Below, in pieces: positions 1 through 9,007 of a stretch of 21,739 nucleotides of DNA; position 1 is the stretch's first letter; every line of letters begins with the position of its first letter. The translations under genes were made by a program, and so were the position numbers. The notes beneath the pieces were generated by a model. The model was not told the DNA's origin. It did not search any database and was given only the letters and a program-made list of their open reading frames with translations. The DNA is from Chara braunii (Eukaryota > Streptophyta > Charophyceae > Charales > Characeae): assembly GCA_003427395.1 (NCBI GenBank), contig BFEA01000354.1, positions 1,032,604 through 1,054,342 of the forward strand, written 5' to 3'.

Positions 1-420
1 GAGTTTCACCGACTCATCAGGAGGCTGAACCCTCAACAGTCTGCAAAATCCCCTCACTGATTACACTGTAAATGATAATCTACCTTAACCAAAATCAAAG
101 TAGACTATCACTCACCCACACCAGATGGAAAACTCTACGGACTGTCGGTTCACACCCCATCACAAGCCAGCAAAACATCCGCGAAACAAAGAAAGGTCTG
201 TCACAGCCAAAAAATACAGTCCAGATACGCCGCTGGCACTAGAGGCACAGCATATATATCTATTTGGCTCGGCCGGGCAAGTAGCCTAGCCCCTGGCGTG
301 CTTTTCTGATTTTCAGGGTTTTCAGGTGTTGCCCTAAACGAAACAGGGCAAAAAGTAAAAACACAAGAAAAACTGTTCTCCAGGACATCCATAAAAATTG
401 GAACAATACAGAGAAGACTA
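1..420. other. No recognisable gene
   Basis: I see no convincing coding region, RNA gene or element boundary here. Short open frames exist but have no recognisable composition or motif. The stretch could be intron, intergenic DNA or an old repeat that I cannot place. Confidence 0.5.
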
Positions 421-735
421 GCGCGGCCCCTGCGTAAGGATGACAGGCCTAAATCGAGAAAAATGCAAGAAAAACGGATTAAAAAAAAAATCCGAAGTAC
501 CCTTCTGGATGGGGTGAAAATGGGGCATCGCAGAAACTTTTGTCGGTTTGCAGAGCTTTGCTGTGCTCCCTTTGCAGGTGCTCTTGTCCATCTCTTTCCC
601 TCGTCTTCTGTTTTTTTCTTTCAATTTTGTTCTTCTTCCCAGCTTCTGTTTTGTGCCGATCACCCTTTCTTTTCCATCCCCCTCACCTGTTTTCTTCTTG
701 CGTGCATCATGCAGATGGCTTTTTTGCATTCTATG

Positions 736-740
<5 letters not shown>

Positions 741-788
<48 letters not shown>
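741..788. repeat. (CT)n microsatellite
   Basis: About 24 uninterrupted CT units lie in a pyrimidine-rich surrounding. Frames crossing it on either strand give artificial Leu-Ser or Arg-Glu runs. Confidence 0.97.
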
Positions 789-791
<3 letters not shown>

Positions 792-1738
792 CTTCCTGGC
801 ATCTCCTTGCCCCTTCTCCCCCGTGCCTATCTAGTCGCACACAGTTTCTTCCTTCCTTGTGTGGTTCTCAAAAGTTGAGGCTAGGAGAGCCTTGCAAAGT
901 TTGTGCAGTTTATGTATGCTTTTCGCCTCATTATCTATCCTGTTTGGTTGTATGCTCTGCTGTTGTGTAGATAGGTGAGGAGGCGGGAGGTGGGATGGGT
1001 GGAGCGAGGTATGTGGGTTCTTCATTGGGTACAGCGTGAAAGGCCGAAGCCCAGTGTTGTGATTGGAAGGCAGGTGGTTGGTTCACAGAGGTAATGAGGG
1101 GGAAGCGGGGCAAGGGGGGGAGTGGGACAGGTTGTCGTGGGCTGAAGTGGGATGGTAAATGTCTTTTGTCGGCTTGCTGAAGTACCTGAGGAAGGCGGAC
1201 AATAGGGAGGGAGTTCTGCCAGTGCATGATCGATTTTGCCAGTTTGCTCTCTCTCAAGGAGTCTGGTTGGGAAAGCGTGAATGTGGGGCGACAAGGTGAG
1301 GTCACACGTCATACTGGCTCTCTCCAACTTGGCTTGCTTCTGAAAGATGGCCAAGGGAAAAGGAATGGAATTGAATAGGGTGAAATGAAATTGAATCGGG
1401 TGACGGCAAGTAGCTTGGCTTCTCCGGAGGGTGTCAATGGTATGCGCATTCTTCCTCTTACGTCTTTCCTCTCCCATTCTGAAGGATAGGTTGGTTACGT
1501 TGTGTGACAAGTCTTCGTCATTGGTGTTATGTGTTGTGGGTTTGGATGGCTAGGATCGGTTTTACACCTTGCTGCCTGCTTTTTTCCAATGCTGTCTACG
1601 AAACTTCTGTTTGTCGCGGCCTTGAGTTGACCTTGGGTTGTGCTACTCCTGTTTTGTTTTGTCTGTTGGCCCCCCCCTCCTTTCCCCTGTTTGTGTGCAT
1701 CCTGTTCTTGTGAACCTTGGGTTGCCTCACTTTCGATG

Positions 1739-1758
1739 TTTTTTTTTTTTTTTTTTTT
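1739..1758. repeat. Poly(T) run, 20 bp
   Basis: There are twenty consecutive T, followed within 20 bp by another T-rich stretch (1772-1780). On the minus strand this is poly(A). I could not find a retroposon body ending here, so it is listed only as a homopolymer. Confidence 0.9.
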
Positions 1759-2174
1759 GCTTTCTTTTCTGTTTTTTTTTGCATTTGCAGTTTTGCACCA
1801 TTTTCTTTGTGAAGCTGGGGTTGTGTTGCTCTGGTTGCTGGGAATGGATGGGTTTGCTTGAGGCAAATTGTTGGCATGCTTTGTCTCGCCTTCAATTTTT
1901 CAATGTTTTATGTTGATTTTTTTTTCATGCAATGTTGGATGCGGCAGAGAGAGTCATGGTAATGATGACGGACATGGTGTGTTCAGTTGAAAGCTTCTCT
2001 GTAGACTCAGGATTATGAGCTGATTGAGGAATGCAATTAAGCCCCCCCGAAAGGAAAAATAAAGTGTGCCAGCTGGGGGTAACATCAATACATCTCTGCG
2101 GTAGAGGAGCGATAGAGTGCACGAGGTTGTGAAGTGGTCAAGTGTGACAGTCCTAGGTGCATCGCTGCAGAACA

Positions 2175-2270
2175 AAACAACAGCAGAAGCGAAAATCTGG
2201 CATGGCAGTAGACTCTGGTAAGATTGGGTATTCCACGCTGCATACCGAAATGGTGTATAGTTCACTCGTG
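2175..2270 (+). repeat. Dispersed repeat, copy 1 (diverged)
   Basis: This segment aligns by eye with 3499-3592. Shared blocks include AAAATCTGGCATGG, GTAGACTCTGGTAAGA, TGGGTATTCCA and GTATAGTTCA, with substitutions and small indels between them. It is a direct repeat of about 90 bp lying about 1.3 kb from its partner. The family is unknown; a fragment of an LTR or leader of another retroelement is possible. Confidence 0.75.
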
Positions 2271-2730
2271 CTCTGATACATGCTCAGTTGAGCAATGTAT
2301 ATGCAGCCAAGGATCCGCAAAGTGATCAAAAGGACTCGAATGCAGGGTTAGCAAAGCATCACAAGCAATGCACATCCAGATACGTATGAAAATAGCACAA
2401 TGTAGTGCAGCGGAAGACTCAAAGATGTGACCTGACCTATCAGATACTGATGCAACATCCCATCATACACCACACGTGAGAGAGGGAGGAGGGACCACAT
2501 ACACAGAAGAAAGGTCCCTCCTTGCACACACACATGGGGGAGATACCACGGATGAGAGATGGGGGGAGAGGCGAGACGAAGATGGAGGTGAGGGAGAAGA
2601 CCAAGATCGCGATAGCTAAGTCCGAATATAGTCTCCCTGCCAAATGTCCAATCAATGTCTGCCACAAATGTTGAATCAGATCCTGGGCCTGATGCCCGAT
2701 GTAACCTCTGCTGGTAACCTCTCTCCCTCT

Positions 2731-2781
2731 GAAGAAGAAGAAGAAGAAGAAGAAGAAGAAGAAGAAGGAGGAGGAGGAGGA
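2731..2781. repeat. (GAA)n-(GGA)n trinucleotide tract
   Basis: A run of twelve GAA units passes directly into GGA units. The plus-strand frame gives a Glu/Gly run and the minus-strand frame a Ser/Pro run. Neither looks like a real protein, because flanking residues show no conservation-like pattern. Confidence 0.95.
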
Positions 2782-3059
2782 GAAGGAGAAATGAGGGAGA
2801 AGAGATGGAGGGCGAGACGAAGAAGAAGAAGAAAATGTCGTCCCCCTTGCTGTCTCACCTGCAGGTAACTGCCGCCATGTACTGACTGTCGTCGTGGTCC
2901 CTGTGCAGGTCATTGGCATGGGGTGCAGCTATGGCGCCCAGGTAAGTACCGCCGACGCAGGTATGGCCTCCGCCCCTCGTCCTACCTACACCTCTAACTC
3001 CTAGCGTAGCGCTTTAGTGTCGCAGCGCTGCTCCAGCAACGTGTCGCACAAGAAGTGAG

Positions 3060-3460
3060 CTACTTCAACTGTGTGTGTGCACAGCCGTGGCCCGGCTATA
3101 AGTAGTGCTGGGCGGGCCGGTCTGCCTCTGTGTGCCCACGGTCCTGTGGCCAAAATGTGGGCCTACTGGGTCTGGGTTCCGACCGGACGTCCAGACCCCG
3201 TACCTGGCCAGGGAGGCCTGCCTCCTGGTGAACCTGGCCCAAGGTGCAGCCTTGAGGACTGCAGGTCCGAAACGACGTCTGAACAGCTAAAAATAGGACA
3301 GCAAATAAATAAATGAATGCTGTCTCGAATCGAATCCTGCGGCCTAAGGGCCAGCTGTGGGCCTCCAGGGCGCGCGTCCGAAGGGGGTGTGGCCTGGGGG
3401 CCCCCAGCAACCATCGGGCCCCCAAAATGGGGCCTGTCAGCAGGCTCAGCATGTAACATC
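3060..3460. other. GC-rich stretch without recognisable gene
   Basis: This block is clearly richer in G and C than its neighbours and has repeated GGCC/GGGCC words. Open frames exist on both strands (for example 3317-3658 on plus), but none shows a domain motif. The GGCC-rich texture resembles the middle of the LTRs at 7340-7450, though I could not align it convincingly. Confidence 0.4.
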
Positions 3461-3463
3461 TGG

Positions 3464-3498
3464 ACTGTGGTCATGGTTGAAAAGAATGCTTGGTACAT
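3464..3498 (+). repeat. 35-bp exact direct repeat, copy 1
   Basis: It is identical over 35 bp to 3717-3751, starting ACTGTGGTCATGG and ending CTTGGTACAT. The two copies bracket a 218-bp segment that contains copy 2 of the dispersed repeat. Confidence 0.92.
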
Positions 3499-3592
3499 AC
3501 AACATCAGAAGCAAAAATCTGGCATGGAAGTAGACTCTGGTAAGACTGGGTATTCCAGTCAGCGGACTGAAATGGAGTATAGTTCAATTGTG
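3499..3592 (+). repeat. Dispersed repeat, copy 2 (diverged)
   Basis: Partner of the segment at 2175-2270 in the same orientation. It lies directly after copy 1 of the 35-bp exact direct repeat, so it may be part of a larger duplicated or inserted unit. Confidence 0.75.
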
Positions 3593-3716
3593 TTAAGGGA
3601 CGCTGGACCCGATTTCCAGCAGGTGCAGCTCCCCACCAATGGAACGGAGCCATCATGATGCGGAATGGGAGGGGTGTCTGCTCTTATCAGCGCCCCCACC
3701 ATCAGTTGTGTTCTCC

Positions 3717-3751
3717 ACTGTGGTCATGGTTGAAAAGAATGCTTGGTACAT
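3717..3751 (+). repeat. 35-bp exact direct repeat, copy 2
   Basis: Exact copy of 3464-3498, offset by 253 bp. It lies about 70 bp upstream of the LTR relic that starts at 3822. Confidence 0.92.
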
Positions 3752-3821
3752 GCATGTAGCCGTCGATAAACAGATCATACGTCCAAGTGTCGATGGTGGG
3801 TAGTGCAGGGGGAGACTACTT

Positions 3822-4080
3822 TGCAATGACTTGCTGTTTTCTGGTTGCCTGTAGCCTCTCTGTGTCGAGGCTGTACCATAGGTAGGGTAGATTCGTAATT
3901 ATGTTTGGCTGAGGGCTAACCGAGAGACCTACCTGTAGTGGAAATTCGTGAGGGACATACCTGCAAATTTGGGAAAATACAGGCCCGACACTAACCGGAT
4001 TTCCTACTGCTATCCTAACTGCGAATAGCAGGCCCGGGCTACCCCTAGGACAGACAGGCCCCAAGGGCCTATTCTTATAG
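3822..4080 (+). mobile_element. Diverged LTR fragment, same family as the large Ty3 element
   Basis: Read on plus, this matches the first ~250 bp of the minus-strand LTR (the reverse complement of 7400-7647 or 15375-15623). It starts TGCAATGACTTGCTG where the intact LTR starts TGCGATGACTTGCTG. Further matching blocks are GGTAGGGT-AGATTCG, CTAACCGAGAG, GTGAGGGACATA and AGCAGGCCCGGGCTACC-type sequence, with many substitutions. A purine-rich stretch, GCAGGGGGAGA, lies just upstream (3806-3816), where the polypurine tract of a 3' LTR should be. Similarity fades after about 4080. It is therefore the 5' part of an old LTR in the opposite orientation to the complete element. Confidence 0.82.
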
Positions 4081-4504
4081 TGAATAACCTGTTGCGCTGA
4101 ATAGTGATGCATGGATGGAAGCAGGATCAGCAGTGGCTTGGTCGTACCAGAATGGACTGAGTAATGCCACTTGAAGGGTTTCGTTTTTCTATTCGTGTTG
4201 GTTAATATGGGGGTAGCTCCTAACATTGTTGCACCAATCTAATCCCATTGGAACCTTGTTCTTGAATAATGACATGCGTGTACCATTCAGCCACATGGAC
4301 TGGGTATATCACATGAGGTTCAGAGGTGAACTTCGTCAAGTAAGTCATTTTATTCCGTGATTGTGAAGCTGGGGATGGGTAATCAAAAGATGGTGGTGTT
4401 GTTGTTGCCATGCCTGAATGGAAGGGGAAGTGGGCAAGGCTAAGGCTTGCCAGGTGGTCCGCACTAATTGATGGGATCGAATCAGCAGCCAACCTAATAC
4501 ACCT
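4081..4504. other. No recognisable gene
   Basis: This follows the LTR relic. It may contain the undetectably diverged rest of that LTR or old host sequence. I see no motif, RNA gene or repeat boundary. Confidence 0.4.
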
Positions 4505-4697
4505 GTGGTCCTGTGTGGCTATCTATGGAGTTCCACGGGATCAGCTTGGGTGACACTGACTGTTCAGGCTGGATTCACTTGCCCCCAACTCTCTCAAGCT
4601 TTACTTCTTTGCACTGCTCACACTCTGCAGTTTGCTGGGTGGCAGGCGAGTGACCTCCAGCTCCCAGTGCAGTGTGGTTTGGATTATTGTGGACGAG
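4505..4697 (+). pseudogene. Possible host exon fragment interrupted by the hAT-like element
   Basis: A plus-strand frame beginning at 4505 (ATG) is open into the hAT-like element at 4698. If the element and one copy of its 8-bp duplication are removed, the same frame continues from 6239 to a stop near 6316-6318. The peptide includes a short LLLCTAHTL motif that resembles LLLCTATNT encoded near 6512-6538, hinting at a repeated module. I recognise no known family. The frame may be chance, but continuity through the empty site and the echoing motif make it worth recording. Interruption by a transposon would make this copy non-functional unless the element is spliced out. Confidence 0.3.
4690..4697 (+). 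repeat. 8-bp target-site duplication, left copy (TGGACGAG)
   Basis: TGGACGAG directly precedes the CAG terminus at 4698 and is repeated exactly at 6231-6238, directly after the CTG terminus. Eight base pairs is the hAT superfamily length. Confidence 0.88.
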
Positions 4698-5221
4698 CAG
4701 TGTTGCACACCCCGACGGTCGGCAGCCCTTGACTGGTCGGCTGCCGACCCGCCGACCGATCGGCTGGTCGGCACCTAGCAGTCGGGGATCATCGGCACCC
4801 CGCACTTTTTTTTGTTTTTGTTTTTGGGATCCAGAACCCCTAATAACCCCACCCACACCCCATAGCGGCCCCCAATACCCGCACACCAACCTAACACTCC
4901 CGAACCGCCGCCAACATCCTTATTAACCCCCCCAATATCCCCTATATCACCCCTATACTCCGCCTATACTCCAACCCATACCTGCGGCGTATCGCGTGCG
5001 CACAAGCTCCGCACGTGCGGCGCATAACGCAGATGTAAGCATGCACACGCACGTGATGCGACGCACCCCAATAAATAGGGTATAAATTTTTTTTTTGGAG
5101 AAGGCTGGCTGAGGTAGCCAATGGTGCTGCACCTCCCCACAGAAAAAAAAATAGCCCCACGTATTCCTTGTTGAATAGTCTTTTTCGCGGAGGACCCCAG
5201 CAGTACATATGCAAGGGTCCC

Positions 5222-5239
5222 AACATCTCAAGAGATGTT
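5222..5239. repeat. Short perfect palindrome
   Basis: Arms of 8 bp (AACATCTC / GAGATGTT) flank a 2-bp centre. It could form a small hairpin. Its function is unknown and may be chance. Confidence 0.6.
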
Positions 5240-5353
5240 CAGCAAATTTCGTATGAAAGAGGAGCAGGCCAGCAATATATGTTCTGGATCCGAAGTCAGG
5301 TCTGCTTTCGAGCAGTTATGGGTTACAAGTTACAACTACTTGCTACCGTAGCT

Positions 5354-5603
5354 CTCTCTTTCTTTTGTTTCTTTTTCCTACGAGCAGTGGCCCTAAGGGC
5401 CTTGCTCCACTCGTCACCAGCACAAAAGACAAAACATATGGCGGCGTATGGTTCCATGTTCTAGCAGAAGATTCATTCCTCTCTTTCTTTTGTTTCCTTT
5501 TCCTACGACAAGTGGCCCTAAGGGCCTTGCTTCACTGGTCACCACTTGCACAAAAGACAAAACATATGGCGGCGTACGGTTCCATGTTCTAGCAGAAGAT
5601 TCA
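5354..5603 (+). repeat. 125-bp tandem duplication inside the hAT-like element
   Basis: Copies at about 5354-5478 and 5479-5603 share TTCTTTTGTTTC, GTGGCCCTAAGGGCCTTGCT, ACAAAAGACAAAACATATGG and TTCCATGTTCTAGCAGAAGA with about ten differences. A third, more diverged copy of the distal part lies at about 18980-19050, far outside the element. The repeat is therefore a dispersed sequence and not only a local duplication. Confidence 0.92.
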
Positions 5604-6230
5604 TTCTAGCTTTGCACATTTGTAGTGGAGGGAAGCCGTGAAAAGCACGTGGTGAGTTGGCCTGCTACTGCCCAGAAACTCGCGTGCTCAGTGGTCCCAT
5701 AACTGCTGAAACACGGACCTTAAAGTGAATCAACAGCAGTTACATCATATATACTTGGCGTGCCATGACTTCAGCATGGCTATGATTACTAACTCGTTCA
5801 TGGCAACTTGGCCCTTGCTGATTGTGTGCAGGGCCCTCTCGGATAACCCGCAGGGGGTTTGAAATAAATATTAAGGAGCTATTTGTTTACATTTTTCTCC
5901 CTCACTCTCTCTCTCTTTTGCGTGTTCTCACACATAACGGCCGTTTTTTTTTTCGTTTTTTTTTTTTTTTGCGCATCGGTGACCAGCACACTTGCGCCGC
6001 AGGTATGCTCCAACCCCAACCCCCCATACCCCTCCCCCATCCCAAAAAGTTTCTCTGCGGATTTGGGCTGTACTCAGCAAGCGCAGTAAGGCTGCGCAAT
6101 CAGAAAAAAAAAAAAAAGCAGCGGATGCCTGTTTTCTGACTGGTCGGCAGACCGCCGACCGGTTGGCGCCGATCGGTCGGGACAAAACGGTCGGCGGTCG
6201 GGGTCGGGGTTCGGCGCCGGTGCAACCCTG

Positions 6231-6238
6231 TGGACGAG
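6231..6238 (+). repeat. 8-bp target-site duplication, right copy (TGGACGAG)
   Basis: Exact partner of 4690-4697. It abuts the right terminus of the hAT-like element. Confidence 0.88.
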
Positions 6239-6555
6239 CCCAAACTAAGCTTGCCTTAGGTGTTCTGTCGTCACATGACCGCTCGATTTCCTCCAACAGC
6301 ACTGGGAAGCTTCTGTGAAGCAGGTATCATAATGCGTCTTCCATGTGCAGCGACCTGTCTCCCAATGTCAAACTGTGAGGTGATCGCATTTCCCCTGCCA
6401 CCACAATCATGCTGTTCTCGTGCCACACCAAGCCGTCTGCAATCTCTTTTATGTTGAAGATATTCCTCTGGCCGCGTGCTGCAGCAGGACAATGTACCAA
6501 GACTATGCGACCTTCTCCTTTGCACAGCTACAAACACTGTTACATTTGGCTGTAG
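6239..6555 (+). pseudogene. Possible host exon sequence between hAT-like and Ty3 insertions
   Basis: This 317-bp island lies between two transposons and has two relevant open frames. The first continues the 4505 frame to a stop near 6316. The second is open from 6458 (after a TGA at 6455) up to the retrotransposon junction at 6555. It encodes Cys- and Leu-rich sequence with a C-x3-C spacing (LCDLLLC) followed by a TFGC motif. After removal of the Ty3 element and one GTAG this second frame joins the Cys/His-rich frame starting at 15628 without a stop. I do not recognise a named family. A chain of treble-clef or RING-like zinc modules is one possibility. Confidence 0.3.
6552..6555 (+). repeat. 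4-bp target-site duplication of the Ty3 element, left copy (GTAG)
   Basis: GTAG directly precedes the TGTT terminus at 6556 and recurs at 15624-15627, directly after the CA terminus. A 5-bp duplication does not match (TGTAG against GTAGC), so the size is 4 bp. Confidence 0.8.
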
Positions 6556-7647
6556 TGTTATGACCTTGGTTGTCTCTCGATTTTCACCAACACTCACACG
6601 CAGACAATCTCACGCACGCCCATACATGCATAAGAAGAAGGGGAGAGGAGACAAAGTACACACTGCACACAAACAGAGTAAGCAGCAGAAAAAGCACTAT
6701 GCACAGGTGTGGAGATAACACGAAATGTTTCTCTCTCTCTGACAGTACTCCCAACAACCAATCACAAGTAGACACCCGCGAGGATAACAAAGGAACAATC
6801 TGAGATTGAGCCGATCTGAACCAATATCATTACAGAGTTTGTCTCAGTGTCTTGCCACTCACAGAATCACACACTCCACTCCCTAGACTACACCCAGTAA
6901 GTAACACCACAGAGCCCTGCGCTAACCTCCCAGAACAGGAACTGTGATGTAACCCTCAGTGCGGATGAGCAACTCTGACGAAGAAGGCTGCAGCTACGGC
7001 TGCAGCACCACTGTAGATGCCACACACGATCCCAGAGGAAGATGCAGCAACAGTGGTCCACCCACGAATACCATGTAGAGCCTCTGAATAGCCCAGCCGA
7101 TCGCAAGCACCTCGAGGAGTGGATGCTCAGAGGACGCCCCAGCTATGGCGAGCTCTGGAAGGCTGGCTATGGCTGCCGTCCACAACGAAGGTCTCAGGAT
7201 GCCGCCTGTAGGCAATCGTCTTCACTGTACTTGATTGGCACATAACGTTGTCACGTGAAAAATGAAAACAGCCAAAAGTCCTAACACTCCTAACCTCATT
7301 CTATTAATAGACTAGCCTAGACCTAGACACGGACTGAACCGACCGGTACCGTTTCAGTTTGGGCCTCTAGGGCCTCTACCTACCTGGCTTTAGGCTCTCA
7401 TGCTACGGGCCTAGGCCATAGGGCCTCCCGTCCCAGTGGTAGCCCGGGCTTGCTAATTGCAGTGCGACCTAAGGGAACTACGGGCCTGTAATTTTCTGAA
7501 ATTGCAGATATGTCCCTCACAAATTTCCCTCAAAACTGAACTCTCGGTTAGTCCCTGACACAAACAAAATTCCGAATCTAACCCTACCGCTGCTACTGTA
7601 CAGCCTTGCAGTCAGATCTCGACAGTCTGAATCAGCAAGTCATCGCA
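6556..7647 (-). repeat. 3' LTR (left copy)
   Basis: Boundaries are TGTTATGACC on the left and ATCGCA on the right; in element orientation the LTR begins TGCGATGACTTGC and ends AACA. It is about 95% identical to the right copy; in the first ~340 bp I count about 16 mismatches. Indels include a 12-bp segment near 6991 present here only, and extra bases near 14879 present only in the right copy. A CTATTAATAG sequence (7301-7310) could serve as an AT-rich promoter box. The pol stop codon lies 6-8 bp inside this LTR. Confidence 0.95.
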
Positions 7648-7984
7648 GGCTTACCGCCCCTGGGGAGCGAGGACCGCCGAGCCAAGGGTGCAAACAAGGA
7701 GAACGGCAAGGAAGTGAACCCTTTTGAGCCGCCTCATAACGCAAAACTACAAACTTTGTTGTCTTGAGAAGTTCTTTCCTGGTGAACCACCTGTCCTCAG
7801 TATGAGGCTGGAAACAAAACTTCACAAGATACTGTCGGTCGGGGCCAGTGCCCCACTCATCCTCAATGGACTCCACGTCATATACCTTGCCAGGGATTGG
7901 TGAACCAAATTGAGGGGGCCGGTCTGGGAATGCATCAGTTGGGATGACAGGAAGCAGCTTAGATGCATGGAAGACCGGATAGGT
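7640..7984 (-). pseudogene. Pol C-terminus: chromodomain-like tail
   Basis: This continues the integrase frame after a TAG at 7985-7987. The first part (TYPVFHASKLLP) matches the conserved PVFHVSLL block after the integrase GPY/F module. The next part contains IEDEWG followed by QYLVKFCFQP and RWFTRKELL, the layout of a chromodomain: a YLVKW-type strand, then a W/E-containing loop. In chromoviruses this module steers integration to modified chromatin. Here YLVKF replaces the typical YLVKW. The frame ends with TGA at 7640-7642, a few bases inside the 3' LTR. The chromodomain call is by motif only and is moderately sure. Confidence 0.7.
7648..7665 (-). other. Presumed polypurine tract next to 3' LTR (weak)
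   Basis: In element orientation the bases before the 3' LTR read CAGGGGCGGTAAGCC, which is purine-rich but interrupted. The related LTR relic at 3822 is preceded by GCAGGGGGAGACTACTT, a better tract at the same place. This supports the position and suggests the present one has decayed. Confidence 0.5.
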
Positions 7985-9007
7985 CTATAGATGCAGTGGG
8001 ATGTCAATAACGTACGACGGGCCAAAAAGATCGGAGCCCACTGTATCTAACATCTGCCATGGACCTAGGTATCGTGGCAACAGCTTGGGAGAGATATCCT
8101 CTTCCCTCGACAACTCTGAACTGACTACCCAAACGTAATCGCCAGTACAAATGGATGAAGGACGTCGGTGGCGATTAGCTTGTTCAATCATGGCCTTTTG
8201 AGCCTTGAACAAGTTTGATCGTGCCCTTTCCACATCGACTCTGTAGCGTCTGGTAAACTCTGCAATGCCAGGAATCAGATCAGACTTAGCCTTATTGATG
8301 ATGTCATCAAGAGGCTGTCGTGGCTCACGTCCCCAATGCAAACGATATGGACTGAACCCAATTGAAGAGTGGATAGAGGTATTGTACACAAGTTGTGCAC
8401 AAGCTAGGTGGAGATCCCAGTCGTGTTAATCTGGAGAGATGACAGGACGCAGCAACTGAAACAAGATTTGGTTCATCACTTCAGCTTGACCATTGGCTTC
8501 AGGATGACGACCAGAAGTCGTGTCTAATCGTGAGTGTAGGTAGTCCTTGCAGTAGGACTGCTACTCATTGCTGCAGAATCGTGGATCTCTATCACTGACT
8601 ATAGAAGTGGGCGGTCCATGGTGAGTGACCCACCTCTCTGAAAACGCTGCTCTCACAGCTGGGACCCTAGCTACTTCTGGCAAGGGGATGAACTCTGCGT
8701 ACTTAGAGAACCTGTCAACACAGACCATTACTTGACGCATGCCACGAGGGGTGGTCTTGCCTAGATCTCTAAAATCTATAGATACAGATTCAGCAGGACC
8801 ATCAAGTATGGGCAAGGGTTTGAGCAGTCCTAGAGGAGGTCTACGCTGAACCTTATTTCTCTGGAAGAGCTCACAGGTTTCAATATAGTGCAGCAGATCA
8901 CTCTGCATCTCCTTCCAGAAGAAGCGCTGCAATAGGGCTGCATATGACTTTAGGAATCCGAAATGACCGCGAGCATCATGACACTCTGACATCAGCAGAG
9001 TTCTCAA
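7985..9007 (-). pseudogene. Integrase of the Ty3 element
   Basis: The minus-strand frame reads through two internal stops, TAG at 8561-8563 and TAA at 8426-8428. The N-terminal zinc module is visible as ECHDARGHFG (His pair) and ETCELFQRNK, where the second Cys of the usual C-x2-C is Phe. The catalytic core shows SIDFRDLG (first Asp near 8774-8776), VDRFSKYAEFIPLP, IVSDRDPRF (second Asp 8591-8593) and, beyond the first stop, NGQAEVMN (Glu 8480-8482), so D-D-E is complete but split. The C-terminal part has YVWV and LLPRYLGPWQML, a GPY/F-type motif with Trp. The frame upstream of 9007 is shifted by one base. The enzyme would insert the cDNA into host chromatin, but this copy cannot be made whole. 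Confidence 0.9.

Larger units (their letters stand above)
421..2170. other. Low-complexity, gene-poor stretch
   Basis: No gene is recognisable. The stretch contains a CT tract (741-788), a T20 run (1739-1758) and strongly strand-biased composition: T/G-rich on the plus strand, so A/C-rich on the minus strand. The open frames here translate to Leu/Ser, Arg/Glu or Lys-rich low-complexity peptides that simply follow the repeat composition. Transcribed non-coding DNA or diverged transposon sequence are both possible. Confidence 0.5.
4698..6230. mobile_element. Non-autonomous hAT-like DNA transposon
   Basis: The left end reads CAGTGTTGCAC and the reverse complement of the right end reads CAGGGTTGCAC, so the terminal inverted repeats are 11 bp with one mismatch. 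Both ends are followed by clusters of GGTCGGC/GCCGACC words (4712-4790 and 6138-6215), like the subterminal transposase-binding motifs of hAT elements. An exact 8-bp duplication flanks the element. Inside I find no transposase-like coding region. There are C-rich blocks, T- and A-runs, a 125-bp tandem duplication and a 13-bp internal inverted repeat (4977-4989 and 5995-6007). It therefore appears to be a deletion derivative or MITE-like element that would depend on a transposase encoded elsewhere. Superfamily assignment rests on ends and duplication length only. Confidence 0.87.

Noticed and set aside
418-840. Open frames on both strands across the CT tract (Arg-Glu and Leu-Ser runs)
   Set aside because: They exist because a dinucleotide repeat lacks stops in all frames; flanking residues show no protein-like pattern.
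1739-1758. Poly(A) tail of a SINE or LINE on the minus strand
   Set aside because: No body with internal promoter boxes or reverse transcriptase, and no flanking duplication was found.
2440-2919. Ser- and Phe-rich minus-strand frame and Glu-rich plus-strand frame over the GAA tract
   Set aside because: Composition-driven; no domain and no plausible start context.
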